From Scilla litardierei (Eukaryota; Streptophyta; Magnoliopsida; Asparagales; Asparagaceae): a stretch of 64,000 bases of DNA. This document shows positions 9,934-22,056 of this stretch, piece after piece. Position numbers and translations under genes: made by a program. The notes under the pieces were generated by a model. That model searched no databases. It saw only the letters and a program-made list of their open reading frames with translations, and was not told the origin of the DNA. The first letter of the stretch is position 1. Each line of letters opens with the position of its first letter. The stretch lies in assembly GCA_030789695.1 (NCBI GenBank), contig CM061132.1, positions 25,949,858 to 26,013,857 on the forward strand, in the 5' to 3' direction.

Positions 9934-11898
9934 GAAATTGTTGGGATACTGAGATCCACTTAAGTGGATTTTGATGATGTGCACAAGTGATATGTGGACT
10001 AATGATTTTATTTCAAGTGTATATAGATTATTTTGTTGATATGAAGAACAAAGTCATTGTGAAACAAATTGAAAGACATTGAGCCACGATCAAGAAAGCC
10101 ATAAACGAAAGTATATGAAGGCCTTGGATCGTAAATCAAATTAAGATTTGAGAACAAGAGAAGTTGGCTCAAGATAAAGAATGAAGAATGAAAAGCTAGA
10201 TGTATGTTTGTGTGAGTAAACACTTAGAATTACTTAAAATGTGAAAAGCCAAAGTATATATTACACACATATGCAAAATTCATTGAAAAATGATTTTAAA
10301 ATATATTACTTAATATATTTCTCTAATATATTTTTATAAATTATTTTTAAAGTATTTTGAAGTATAAAAACTTCAATATCCTATAATAGCTGACTATTAT
10401 AGTCGATAGCTGACTACTTTCGTCAGGGATTTTCTTAAAACTCTCTGTCAAAATAACAGCCGTCTATTTGATAAAATAATTGACTATCGGAGAGATAGCC
10501 GAATATCTAAGTTAACTAAAGACATATTTGGAAATCTGCCTTGATTTTTTCTAGCCGTTAGTTAGCAGTTGTAGTTGACTTTTGGAGCCGATTTCAAGCT
10601 ATTTTTGAGCAAAATTTGTGCGACTATTTTCCTATAATTTGATGGGATTTCAGAATTTTTATACACAACATTTCAGTATTCAAGAAATCTCTCTATTGCT
10701 CAAAATTGCTCAAAGCTCGATTTTCTTCTGTTCTTCATTCAAAAGGCTACTGTTTTTAATTCGTGTGCAAAATTCTTTTAAGATCATTCTAAGTATTTTA
10801 TTTAGCATTTTCTTTTGAATACTTGTTCATTTTGATCTCCAAGCTTGAACGCGTTCTTTTTTAGATTCAAACTACAAGTCTTTCATTTTAATCTTTGTGC
10901 AAGTTGTAAAGTTCATATTTTCAAAGATTAAAATACTTGACTATTGATCTCTAAAGCCCAAGTGCAAATTTTAGAGAATCAGTTATCAAGATAAGTTTGT
11001 GATCAAATTGTGTTTCATATATATCATTTATTTGATCAAAAGTTTCAGACATTTTACACTTATATACTATTGGCTTATAGGAAATTTTGTACTCATTTCT
11101 TATCTGTTGTGAAAGTATTTGGAGAAGACTTGAATTTGTAATTCCTGAGTCATAAGGGAAGTTAGTGTTGGAAATCCTAGTTTGATGGAACTAGGTGTGT
11201 GCATGGAAAATCCTAGTTGGTTGTAACTAGGTGTTGGAAATTCTTAACGAGGGAAGCTAGGTGCTTGTATAGCTCGTTTTTATAGTGGATTAAATTCCGA
11301 AGGTGGTCGTGGACTGGACGTAGGCCAAGGTTGGCCGAATCAGGATAAAATCTCTGTGTCTGCGCTGTGATCATTCATCTCTGACTCTTTACTTATTGTT
11401 GCTTGAATTATTTTATTACTGCTGCAAACTTATATTCAAGCATATTATATTGTTGATTAAGTACAAATTGAGGCAACTCGATTTGAGATTTAGGCAACTC
11501 GTAGAAGGATTTTTATTTTGCTAAAAAGCATATATTACTTGACAACCCTATTTGTAATGGCCCAGAGTGCCATATACGAAGGGTCTATGCTTTTATGTGA
11601 ATATAGAGTGTATATCTGTGTACTATGTATCATGTATATTCTTGTATACAAGTTAGTACATATTTGTGTGTGATTTATGTGGTTGATCGTGCATGTAGTA
11701 TACATGCAGGAATAGTGAGGTCATGCATGTGTATGTGATGCATGAAGGAGGTTATGTGATGGTATGTGTATGTGTGTGAATAGGTGTGTAGGATTGGTGT
11801 AGAGCGGCTAGTGTGAAAGGGGTTAAGGTTAGTGGCATTCCTGTAATTAATATGAGAGTGTGAGAAGTAATGACACACTTGTAATTAAGGTTGGGTGG

Positions 11899-12010
11899 CA
11901 ATTCTGAATTTTGTATGGTTTTGTGCATTGAGCAATTCTGGATTTTGTATGGTTTTGTGCATTGAGCAATTCTAGATTTTGTATGGTTTTGTGCGTTGAG
12001 TAATTCTGAG
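11899..12010 (+). repeat. Minisatellite block 1 in S1 (about 34-bp unit)
   Basis: Three to four tandem units of the form TTTTGTATGGTTTTGTGCAT followed by TGAGCAATTCTGG. The same unit returns about 480 bp downstream. Confidence 0.85.
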
Positions 12011-12481
12011 AGTGGAATAGATATTTTTGGAGGATGACAAACTTGTAAATATAGATTCTTGACTCTTCTACGTAATTCTTGGCTCTTCTACTCTTTTCTC
12101 CCAAGTTTCTAAACTCTTCTAAAAATATCTCACTCTCTTCCCAAGATCAGGCCGAATTCATCCCTTCCTATTTCTCCCTCTTAGACTTTAGGGAGGCTGA
12201 GCACCCGTCGGGCTACGCCACCCTCACTCTGCACACACCTGTAGCATCCCTGTCGTTGTTTGGGTGCCGTTGCTCATTCTGGGAGCTTGTGGAGGGGAAG
12301 AGAAGGAGAAGGAGAAGGAGAAGGAGAAGGACTTGAAGAAGGAGGAGCCATAGGGATTTGGGCTACCCACTTATCTCTCATCACCCTTAAGGTAGGATTC
12401 CATCTCCAACTAGTATTAGAGTTGCATGCTTAGTTTCATGGTTGTTGTTGTGGTGGCTATACCTTTTCTTATGCCAATCCT

Positions 12482-12652
12482 CAGTTTGTATGGTTGTGTG
12501 CAATAAGCAATTCTGAGATTTGTATGGTTGTGCGCGGTGAGCAATCCTGAGATTTGTATGGTTGTGCGCGGTGAGCAATCCTGAGATTTGTATGGTTGTG
12601 CGCGGTGAGCAATCTTGAGTTTTGGGTGGTTTTGTGCGGTGAGCAAATCTGG
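12482..12652 (+). repeat. Minisatellite block 2 in S1 (about 34-bp unit)
   Basis: Five tandem units of the form GATTTGTATGGTTGTGCGCG followed by GTGAGCAATCCTGA. The middle three are nearly identical and the outer ones diverge. It is the same repeat as 11899-12010 but a different subtype (GTGCGCGG against GTGCATTG). Confidence 0.88.
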
Positions 12653-14259
12653 ACAGATTTACATGCTGATTGTTCTGCTTAGTCCTTCCAATCTAGAATT
12701 GAGTTTGCTCTGAAATTTTTATGGCTTAAATACTGGACTGTTAGTTCAGACTGTAATTATGGCTAAAAATTCTATCTTGTCAACATGCCTGTTTTTATCC
12801 AGTCTGAACACATTTTACTAAAGCAGTGATCGGTCCCTCAATACTTGATGAAATTATGTGTTCTTGGTCTAGTTGGAAAGTTAACTTCAAGCTCTACAAC
12901 TTTGTAGTTTTCCATTTCTGCTAGTTCTGCCTGCAATTAGTAGTAATATGGTCATTAAGTTAGTGTAGTTTCTGTTTTCAATTCCAGCACAAGTACACTT
13001 TAGTGTAAATTCTGTAGAAAATAGAATACTCAGCTAAACTTCATGAAAATTGATATGTGAACTCAGGACATCTATATCTACAACTTTCATTTAGATTGCA
13101 TATTCATGTTCTATTCAAATATATGGAGAAATGTGATCCGCATTCTTACTGTTCTGTTTTTCCCAGCAAGCTGAATTGTTGGATGTTGATCTTATTCTTT
13201 ATTTGTGGTTATTTTCCATGGATTTGTTGGGGGTTTGATGTTGTTTGGTTGGTATATGGAAGATGAGAAGGTGGAAGTGAAGTACTTGCCTTTCTTTTGT
13301 GAATCATGGATTTTAGCCTTTATATTTGTAACATGCTTTTGGACATGGATACTTACACATGGTGGGAAAGATGTGGTGGACATGGCATGCATTTATGTTG
13401 AGTGGTAATGTGGTATGGTTTGGGATGGTATGGTGGGCATGGAACGATGTGCATGACACCTTGATATGATGTTGGAAATGAGATGTTGGAAATGTGAATT
13501 ATCTTTTGCATGAAGGCATGCCATGATGACCCCATGAACCATGCATGTATAAGGCCATTGTCCCATAGCCATGAGAGACCCTCTTGTACCATTAAGTCTC
13601 ATTCTGTATCTCACTTTACCTTTGTAGCTCACTTTACCTTTGTAGCTCTTATAACTTGCCTTAAGTTTCATTATGATGCTTGATGTTTATGCCATGTCAT
13701 ACACTCTGCCTGCTCACGTGCACTTATTCCACGCTTCATATAAGGGCTAGTTTGGGTATGGTATTCCTACTGGGTCACGCGTTGACGTGCCCCACCGTTG
13801 ACTTTTCAGGTTCAGAGGTTGGAGTTGGTTGGTGGTTATGAGGTGCAGCAGTGGAGTTCTGTGGATGAGTTAGGTTGGGGTGGTGAGGGGAGAGAATAGA
13901 GTGTTGTACTTTTGGGGTTTTGTTTGGGTAGTGGCGAGTTGTTCATGATGGATGTATGTACAGACGGGTGATGTATAAGAAATCAGACTTTTCTTTGGGT
14001 TTATTTGTTGTACAGTTTCCCTCTGTGTTTCTTTCTGTGTTTATGTTTTTGGTTATTTGGTTGTGCTTTGGGAACATTGCAGGTACTATCCCAGCAGTGC
14101 GCAGTGGACCTGCTAGAGTTTCATGTACTTTTCCTTTCGTAACACCCGCCTCTTTGGGAATACTTGGGACGGATTCGTACTTCCCGGGTATCCCGGGGAG
14201 CGGGGCGTTGCACTATTCAACCCCCTTTTAGTGTTGTCTGCCATCCACAGGATCCCACA

Positions 14260-14275
14260 CTTAACATCAGAGCTT
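14260..14275 (+). other. Element C primer-binding site (decayed)
   Basis: CTTAACATCAGAGCTT follows the LTR. It keeps ATCAGAGC of the initiator-methionine tRNA site TGGTATCAGAGC but has lost the TGGT end, as expected for an old copy. Confidence 0.6.
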
Positions 14276-14287
14276 GTGTTAAAGGCG

Positions 14288-15822
14288 ATGGCATCAACAT
14301 CTCACCACTATGAGGGACTCAATACCCGGCGTCCACCATTATTCGACGGAACAAACTATGCAAACTAGAAGATTCGAATGACGGTCCATATACAATCCGT
14401 GGACATTGATGTATGAACTATCACTAAAAACAAGTACACACAGCCTGAAGCAGAAATGGAAAAATGGACTGCCGATGAAAAGAAAAGAGATAATCTTAAT
14501 GCAAGAGCAATGAATTCACTATTTTGTGCACTAACAAGTACCAAGTTCAACCGAGTATCGTAATGTACAACGACACACCAAATATGGCACACTTTTGAGG
14601 TAAGTCATGAAAGTACAGAAAAGGTAAATGAATCTAGAATCAATATGTTGCATTCTAAATTCGAAAGTTTTAAAATGGAAGAAGAGAGAGTATTAGCGAA
14701 GTCAATACTCGATTCACTAACATCACTAATGAGCTTGCATGATTAGGAAAGAAAATTCCTGAATATGATCAGGTGATGAAGATTGTTCGATCGCTTAGAC
14801 CTGAATCGAAAGGAAAGACCACCGCCATTCGAGATGCACACAACATAAAGACAATCACTTTAGAAGAGCTAATGGGAAATCTCATGGCTTATGAGATAGA
14901 GATGGAGGAGGACAAGAAAATTGAAGAAAAGCCAAATAAGAAAAACTTGGCATTTAGAGCAAATGAAGAGAGTTCAGATTCAGAACATTTTGAAGGAGAT
15001 GAAAAGAAGATAGCTTTCATTACGAGGAAATTTAGTAAATTCCTCCGAGGTAAGTTCGGCAAACGAAGATCTCGTTCTACTAACGATATTATTATTTTTG
15101 GATGTAATAAATCATGACATGTTCGGAGAGATTGCCCATTGGAGAAAAATCATGACCAATGCAAGAGCAAAGAAAAGGAGAAAGATAGAAACCGAAATCA
15201 AAGAGACATAAGGTTCGTACAGCCAAAGAAAAAGGCGTTTGCAGCCTTTGATCAAAGCGAAGTATCAAGTTTCGATGAATCATCTACATCATCCAATGAA
15301 GATGAACCCAGAGGAGAACGGGTGCACATGTGTTTTATGGCATCAACGTCGTCAAAGGTAATCAATTCTGATATCGTTGCATCATTATAGCTTCAACGAC
15401 CTACTTAGTAATAGCGATAGCGATGATGATAGTGATGTGACTCTAAATTTGATAGTAGAGGTGCATATAAGGAATTGTGTAATGCTCATGAATATCTTAT
15501 TAGAAATTGAATAAGAAATTTAAGATTTGCACCAAGAGAAATGAAGAAGTTGAAAAAATGAAGATTTGATCAATAAGAACAAATCCCTTTTGGAAGAGGT
15601 CAATGGAATTAAAACTAGGATAAATGACCTAGACAATGTAATACCCTTCACAAAAAGAAAATTTGATGATTTATCTAAGATTGTGGACAAATTTAATAAA
15701 GGAAAGGGAAAACTGGATGATATAATTGATAAGCAGAAATCTTCAGGAAATAGGACTGGCTTAGGTTTTGAAAATTCCAACCCTAAGCATATAGAAATGC
15801 ATTCTAGGAATTCTCACTTGAA
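14288..15822 (+). pseudogene. gag: Element C gag remnant, main part
   Basis: SIRE-like Copia Gag with many lesions. It starts MASTSHHYEGLNTRRPPLFD and soon meets TAG at 14366-14368, where related Gags (element E) have Trp; a TGA follows where Trp is also expected. The helical region survives around 14773-15060 with KIVRSLRPESKGKTTAIRDA and ITLEELMGNLMAYEIEME. A zinc knuckle near 15100-15140 is interrupted by a stop (FGCNKS, stop, HVRRDCP). The tail (15566-15822) keeps NKGKGKLDDIIDKQKSSGNR, matching D's Gag tail. Element D interrupts it at 15828, and the last part is at 44092. Confidence 0.82.
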
Positions 15823-15827
15823 GAACA

Positions 15828-16791
15828 TGTTAGGTTTTATTCTTGACTGCATTCATGACTGCGTTGTCATATGTGGCACTATGATACTCGTTGTTGTTCT
15901 TAACTATCTTGAAGAAGAAAGACGGGTTTCCTTGATGGTGTTGAACATTTGTTGAACATAATGTTGTATCCGAGCAACAGTATTCTGAAAGAGAGAAACG
16001 ACTCAGCCTAGTGTGTTGGACGAAATGTTGAACATTATGTTGCACTATAATGTTCAACACGCTGTGTCTATATGCGCAATGATTGTTCGCGGTATTCTTG
16101 GATCCGGATTTGGGAATCTCGTGATCTTAACTTTCTAGCTTTAACAGTTCAGGTATTTATGTTGATTAAATATTGTTAAAGATCCGATTGGCAATTTATA
16201 TCTCTCGGCTATTTTGTTGAAAGACGGTTGGAGAGATATTAGCTCGCAATATCTTCGCAATGGGCTCTTGAGGATTTTGTGGGATCTCATGTTAGTTGAG
16301 CGTTGCGGATATTGTGGTTGCCTAGTTGTAACCGATTTGATTGGATAGTTGCTGATTGAACCGTGGATTGAGGGGGAGCGAAGGCTATTAGGGTTCGGCA
16401 GCAGTGACGACTAGGTTACAGCTTTTGCGAAAAAGTTCTGTGAAACTCCGTGAGGGAAGCCGACGGCTACGCACGTAAGATCAAGGGAGTTGATTTAGTT
16501 GGTGGTGCAAGGGGAGCTTGCTGGCAAGGGGAGCTTGCCAAGAATACTTCAGGGGGTTGATTGTGATCACCCCTCACGGTTTGTATTAAGGGGGAGTGTG
16601 TTCCTCCTAGTAGAATCGTGATTATTAGAGTTTGTACTCTCTGATTATTTTAGTGAAGTATTCTATTTTTTCTGGGCGTGGCCCCGCAGATGTAGGTGTG
16701 CACACCGAACTGCGTTACCAAGTCTTGTGTGTCTCTGATTGACGTGTGTTGTTTCGCTGTATTTATATTTCTTTCTGCATACTGAATTACA
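15828..16791 (+). repeat. Element D 5' LTR
   Basis: 964 bp, starting TGTTAGGTTTTATTC and ending ACTGAATTACA, matching 24758-25546 plus 43911-44086. Several GTTGAACA and ATGTTG words crowd 15940-16065, a pattern repeated elsewhere in D. Confidence 0.92.
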
Positions 16792-16793
16792 AT

Positions 16794-16805
16794 TGGTATC
16801 AGAGC
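16794..16805 (+). other. Element D primer-binding site
   Basis: TGGTATCAGAGC lies two bases after the LTR end and is the perfect plant Copia site for the initiator-methionine tRNA. Confidence 0.92.
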
Positions 16806-16865
16806 ATGTCATCTGCATAACTTTGTTCTATCAAAGTGGGTGTGATCTTGTGTGTTAGCACGCAC

Positions 16866-18599
16866 ATGATGAATACTAAAGAAGGTGCCTCTGTTACTCG
16901 TCCTCCCTTACTCACCGGATCCAATTACACATTCTGGAAGTCGCGTATGCGAGCCTTTATCAAGTCCCTAGATGAAAAAGCTTGTGTGGCTACGGTTGAA
17001 GGATGGAGCCCTCCGACTGAAGTTAACAAGGAAGGCAAGGAATATCTCAAACCTGTGAGAGACTGGGATCCAGAAGAAGAGCGTGCAGCATTAGAAAACT
17101 CAAAGGCAGTGAATGCCATTTTCACTGCAGTCGATGAAGAGCAGTTGAAGCTGATATCATATGAGCACGCAAAAGAAGCCTGGGACATTCTTCAAAACGT
17201 TCATGAGGGGACCTGTACAGTTAAGGCTTCTAAACTTCAAATGCTCGCATCACAGTTTGAAAATCTGAGAATGAATGAAAACGAGACTGTGGCAGAATTC
17301 AATGGAAGATTAAAGGATATAGCTAACCAGACATTTCAACTGTGCAAGAAATACTCTCAAAAGAAGCTAGTGGAGAAGACGCCGAGGTCCCTACCCGAAA
17401 AGCTTTCTGCTAAAATTGCGGCTATTGAAGAAGTGAGAAATACTTCCACCATACTGGATGAACTCCTGGGTTCTCTGCAAACCTATGAGATGAATCTCAA
17501 GCAGAACAGAAGGGAGAAGGGAGTAGCTCTAAAAGCAGAGGCAAGTGAATCTTCCAAATCTGATAATGAGTCGGAGCTTGAAGATGACATTGCGTTACTC
17601 ACCAAAAACTTCAGTAGGATGATGAGGAAGATTAGAAACAGAGGTCAGAATCTCAAACCTGCGAATAAGATGTTGCGCTCAGGTCCTCCCGCTGGTGAAA
17701 AGACTACTAGCCGCCCTACTCAGAGGAATGATTCAAAAACCAAAGGAAAGGGAAGTCAATGTCGAGAGTGTGAAGGATTTGGCCACATACAAGCTGAATG
17801 TGCCAATGCTCTTAAGAAGCAAAAAGGGAAATCTCTAGCCAGCACATGGAGTGATGAAGATTCTGAAGGAAGTGCAGAAGATGAAGACATAACGAGCAAC
17901 TATGTTGCTTTCACTGCTACTCTGAAGAACAAGTCTGAGTATGATCTTTCTAGAAATGTCGAACATAATGTTACAACATCTGCTTCAACATCAAGTACTA
18001 GACAAGGAAATGTGATACATGATGTTGAAACAAATAGTACAACATACGACACCGAGGTCGACTTTGAAGGTGAAAGTAAGGGAGATGTTGGTGAAGAGGA
18101 TATTCGGTCAGCATATCAGATTATGTTCAACAAATGGATGGATATCTGTGCAGTAAAGAAGAAGTTGAAGAATGAATGTTCCAAGCTGAGAAGTGAGAAG
18201 GATGAGACCAGGGCTAAACTGTTGAAGAATGAGTTGAGTTTCCGAAACCTTGAGAATAGTCTGAAGAGAACGCTGCTTAGAGCTGAGAAGGCGGAAAGCA
18301 TCCTCAACAGATGGAACTCCGGGAAGTCTAAACTTGATGATATTCTCAACATGGGCAAGGTGTCTGGAGATCGAACAGGAGTTGGATACAACAGAGGGAG
18401 TCACCTACATACCTCCAAGACAAGACACGTTCTCATTACTAAGGAGCATGAAAACCGGAGTCAGCTCAACGGGGATGAGTCAAAAGGGAAGAAAAGAAAA
18501 GGTCCAACAAAAGGTTCAACATCCAGGCATCCGATATGTGACTACTGTAGACAAGTTGGACACAATGACTGGAGTTGCTTCAGACGTATGAAGCATTGA
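16866..18599 (+). CDS. gag: Element D Gag polyprotein (two zinc knuckles)
   Basis: Capsid precursor of about 577 residues from ATG 16866. GTG at 16836 is in frame but unlikely to be used, and a second ATG follows at 16869. N-terminal Copia Gag signature PPLLTGSNYTFWKSRMRAFI; capsid helices through NETVAEFNGRLKDIANQTFQ and IEEVRNTSTILDELLGSLQT. CCHC knuckles are CRECEGFGHIQAEC (near residue 300) and CDYCRQVGHNDWSC near the C-terminus. A Glu/Lys-rich, probably coiled-coil stretch lies between them. The ORF is uninterrupted and ends TGA (18597-18599) in the same frame as pol. That TGA may be a read-through site or a CGA-to-TGA mutation like others in D. Confidence 0.88.
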   Translation: MMNTKEGASVTRPPLLTGSNYTFWKSRMRAFIKSLDEKACVATVEGWSPPTEVNKEGKEYLKPVRDWDPEEERAALENSKAVNAIFTAVDEEQLKLISYEHAKEAWDILQNVHEGTCTVKASKLQMLASQFENLRMNENETVAEFNGRLKDIANQTFQLCKKYSQKKLVEKTPRSLPEKLSAKIAAIEEVRNTSTILDELLGSLQTYEMNLKQNRREKGVALKAEASESSKSDNESELEDDIALLTKNFSRMMRKIRNRGQNLKPANKMLRSGPPAGEKTTSRPTQRNDSKTKGKGSQCRECEGFGHIQAECANALKKQKGKSLASTWSDEDSEGSAEDEDITSNYVAFTATLKNKSEYDLSRNVEHNVTTSASTSSTRQGNVIHDVETNSTTYDTEVDFEGESKGDVGEEDIRSAYQIMFNKWMDICAVKKKLKNECSKLRSEKDETRAKLLKNELSFRNLENSLKRTLLRAEKAESILNRWNSGKSKLDDILNMGKVSGDRTGVGYNRGSHLHTSKTRHVLITKEHENRSQLNGDESKGKKRKGPTKGSTSRHPICDYCRQVGHNDWSCFRRMKH

Positions 18600-21500
18600 A
18601 ATGAAGGCAGAAGTGCTAGCCATCCCAACAAGAGAACAAATATGAAATGGGTTAAGAAATCTGAGCTGGTAAGCATGGTGGCATACACTTCATTAGTTAC
18701 ATTCTCAGAAAATCTGTGGTATTTTGACAGTGGGTGTTCTCGACACATGACTGGAAACAAGGGACTTCTTACTGAGTATTCTGCCAGTAATAAAGGTCAT
18801 GTTACCTTTGGTGATGGTCAGAGAAGCAAGGTAGTTGGAAAAGGGAACCTGAATGTGACAAGGTCCCTAAAGCTGAAAGACGTGATGCATGTAGAGGACT
18901 TGAAGGCCAACCTCATCAGCATAAGTCAGTTGTGTGACCAAGGATTACTTGTCCGATTTACCAAAGATGAATGTCTTGTTTTCGATGGAGATGATGTTTG
19001 TATTCTTATTGGAAAAAGATCAAACGACAACTGCTATCTTCTGCAAGATCTCAATAAGTGCTTCAATATCACTGCTGATGTATCAGAACAGTGGCATCAA
19101 AAACTGGGCCATGCCAATTTCAAGACCTTAATGAAGATCTCTCAAGCCGGAGCTGTTCGTGGAATACCAACCCTAACCAAGAAGAAAGAAGGTGTTTGTG
19201 AATCATGTCAACTGAGAAAGCAGAAGAAGATAAGTCATAAGAAAATTCAGACGATCACTACCTCGAAAAATCTGGAGCTGTTACACATGGAACTGATCGG
19301 ACCCACATCAGAAACTAGCGTGGTAGGTAAGAAGTATATTTTCGTATGTGTTGATGATTTTTCTCGGTTTACTTGGGTAGATTTTCTTAAGGAGAAATCA
19401 GACACATTTGATGCTTTCAAGAGATTGTGCACCCGTCTTCAAGCTGAAAAAGGAGACATCATTGGCAAAATCATCAGGATCCAGAGTGATCATGGAAAGG
19501 AGTTTGAGAATCACTCCTCTGAATTTTGTGAAGCACATGGCATATGACATGAATTCTCTACTCCAAAGACTCCTCAACAAAACGGAGTGGTTGAAAGAAA
19601 GAATCGCACACTTCAAGAAATGGCACGAGTTATGTTGAATGCTTGAGGTGTTAATGTTAAGTGGTGGGCTGAAGCTATCAATACAGCTTGCTACACTATT
19701 AATAGGGTCTATCTTCGGCCAAGGACTGAGAAAACCCCCTACGAGATCTGGAAAGGTAGGAAACCTGATGTATCCTACTTCCACATCTTTGGAAGCCAAT
19801 GCTATATCTTGCAAGATCGTACTCCCAGACGGAAGTTCGATGCCAAGAGCGACAAAGGAATCTTTCTTGGGTATTCTATAAAGAGTCGGGCCTTCAGAGT
19901 TTTGAATCAACGCATAGATGTTATGTTTGAATCTATCAATGTAGTGGTAGATGATTTTGATCAGGGAGAGGCTATCTTAAGTGGAGAAAAGGTGGTTCAA
20001 GAAGACAACACTGATGAGGAGGGTCGTGTTGAAAATGATGTTGCAACAAGCAAGAAAAATCAGAACAATGTTGAACAAAATATTGCAACACAAGAGACAA
20101 CCACAGTTGAGATAACACAAGTTGAGACTGAAGATGCTCAAGGTGCTGAGGGAATCACGAAAGTTATACGCGATCATCCTCCTAAGCTGATTATCAGTGA
20201 TGTACACGACAGCCGCCGGACAAGAGGTACTAGCCGTGTCAACTACAGAGATCTGGCTGGGTATGCTTGCTTTCTCTCTATTGTTGAACCCAAAAATGTG
20301 AAGGAAGCCATTGTTGATGAATTCTGGGTTTCGGGCATGCAAGAGGAGTTGAACCAATTTCAACGTAATGATGTCTGGAGCCTAGTGGAGAGACCTAAAG
20401 GAATAAATGTCATCGGGACAAAATGGATTTTCAAGAATAAAACTGATGAGAAGGGAAATGTGACTCGCAACAAAGCCCGTCTAGTGGCTCAAGGATATAC
20501 CCAAGTCGAAGGAATAGATTTTGATGAGACATTTGCTCCAGTCACTCGTTTGGAATCCATTAGATTACTGCTGGCAGTTGTGTGCAGTCTAAACTTCAAA
20601 CTACACCAAATGGATGTGAAGAGCGCGTTCTTGAATGGGCTATTGAATGAAGAAGTATATGTCGAACAACCAAAAGGCTTTGCCGATCCTTTTCTTCCGA
20701 ATCACGTCTACCGTTTGAAGAAGGCGCTTTACGGATTGAAACAAGCACCGAGGGCCTGGTACGAAAGATTAACTACATATCTTCTTAAAAAGGGATATAA
20801 ACGAGGAGGAGCTGACAAAACATTGTTTGTTCAACGGACAAGGTCAAGTGTTATGGTAGCCCAGATCTATGTTGATGATTAGTCTTCGGGTCAACGTCAC
20901 AACAGTTGGTGGAAGAGTTCATCACCCTCATGCAGAAGGAGTTTGAAATGAGCATGGTTGGTGAGTTGAATGTATTCCTTGGGCATCAAGTTAAACAATG
21001 TACTGATGGCATATTCATCTCACAAAGAAAATATGTGAGGAATCTTGTTAAGAGATTCGGTCTGGAAAGTGCGAGGCATGTTCGCACCCCCATGTCCACT
21101 ACAGAAAAACTCTCCAAGGACGACGGAGGAAAAGATGTTGAAGTTACCATATACAGAAGCATGATAGGTAGTCTCCTGTATTTGACAGCCAGCAGGCCAG
21201 ATATTAGCTTCAGTGTCAGAGTTTGTGCCCGCTATCAAGCGTGTCCCAAAGAATCACATATCATAGCTGTGAAGAGGATTATCACGTATGTCAGTGGGAC
21301 GACAGACTATGGTATATGGTACACCAAGGATACTAACACCCTAATTTCGGGATATAGCGATGCAGACTGGGCAGGAAATACTGATGATAGAAAGAGCACT
21401 ACAGGAGGATGCTTTTATGTGGGCAAAACCTAGTCTCATGGTATAGTAAAAAACAGAACTCCATTTCGTTATCTACGGCAGAGGCTGAGTATATCGTAGC

Positions 21501-21807
21501 AGGGAGCTGTTGCACTCAACTCTTATGGATGAAGCAAATGCTGATAGATTATGGGTTGGAACAAGGGATATTGACTATCCTATGTGATAATTAGAGTGCT
21601 ATAATCATCTCCAAGAACCCAGTTCAGCACTCCAGAACCAAACACATCGACATCCGTCATCACTTCATCAGAGAGTTGGTCGAGAAGAAGTCTCTTGTCA
21701 TAGAATATGTAGCTACTGCGAATCAACTAGCTGATATTTTCACGAAGCCCTTAGATTCTGCTAGGTTTGAAGAACTGCGACAAGCCCTAGGGCTGTGTCG
21801 TATCTGA
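18600..21807 (+). pseudogene. pol: Element D Pol: protease, integrase, RT, RNase H (broken)
   Basis: The frame continues directly from gag. Protease: LWYFDSGCSRHMTGN; pre-integrase: QWHQKLGHANFKTL; integrase: MELIGPTSE, IQSDHGKEF and [44 protein letters not shown] and the catalytic QIYVDD; RNase H: SGYSDADWAGNTDDRKS and LSTAEAEYI. Lesions: TGA 19545-19547, TGA near 19643, one-base losses near 20882 and near 21425, and TAG 21592-21594. Several stops sit where Arg (CGA) or Gln (CAG) is usual, which fits C-to-T change. It ends TGA 21805-21807. It is recognisable end to end but cannot make active enzyme as read. Confidence 0.88.
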
Positions 21808-21830
21808 TGTTGAATATTCTGTTGAGGAAA

Positions 21831-21855
21831 ATGTTGCAACATCATGTTGCAACAT
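21831..21855 (+). repeat. Two adjacent ATGTTGCAACAT palindromes after D pol
   Basis: The perfect 12-bp palindrome ATGTTGCAACAT occurs at 21831-21842 and again at 21844-21855, one base apart, 23 bases after the pol stop. Related half-words (ATGTTGAAC, GTTGCAAC) recur in D's LTRs, gag, pol linker and ORF3. Confidence 0.9.
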
Positions 21856-22056
21856 ATTGTGGAACGGTGCGGTCATTTGTTAATGGGTTAGTTATCTCAC
21901 AGATATTGTTTTGCCCGTTATTAATGTTCTCCAGTTTCTTTATCGCTACCCAAGGCGCTATTTTCTCCCTCAAATCTTTTTCAAGATTCTCTGAGCAGTT
22001 CTTCTAGGGTTCTTGCTCTCTTCTTTCTCGTGTGGATTTCCTCTCCTTGTGCAGAA

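Larger units (their letters stand above)
11553..14212 (+). mobile_element. Solo LTR S1 (Tekay-like Gypsy) in C's 5' LTR
   Basis: A 2,660-bp sequence starts TGTAATGGCCC and ends GGGGCGTTGCA, flanked by CTATT at 11548-11552 and 14213-14217. There is no internal region or second LTR, so this is a solo LTR left by recombination between two LTRs. It resembles G's LTR in its TGTAATG start, its GGGGCGT(T/G)(G/A)CA end and the shared GGGTCACGCGTTGACGTG near 13770. Two blocks of one minisatellite lie inside. The intact target is visible in C's other LTR near 57143. Confidence 0.85.
9939..14259 (+). repeat. Element C 5' LTR, split by solo LTR S1
   Basis: The LTR's own parts are 9939-11552 and 14218-14259, about 1,656 bp. 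They match 46807-47036 plus 55752-57190 (about 1,669 bp). The region around 10380-10520 contains several diverged ATAGCCGACTAT-type words. The end is GGATCCCACA, next to the PBS. Confidence 0.9.
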
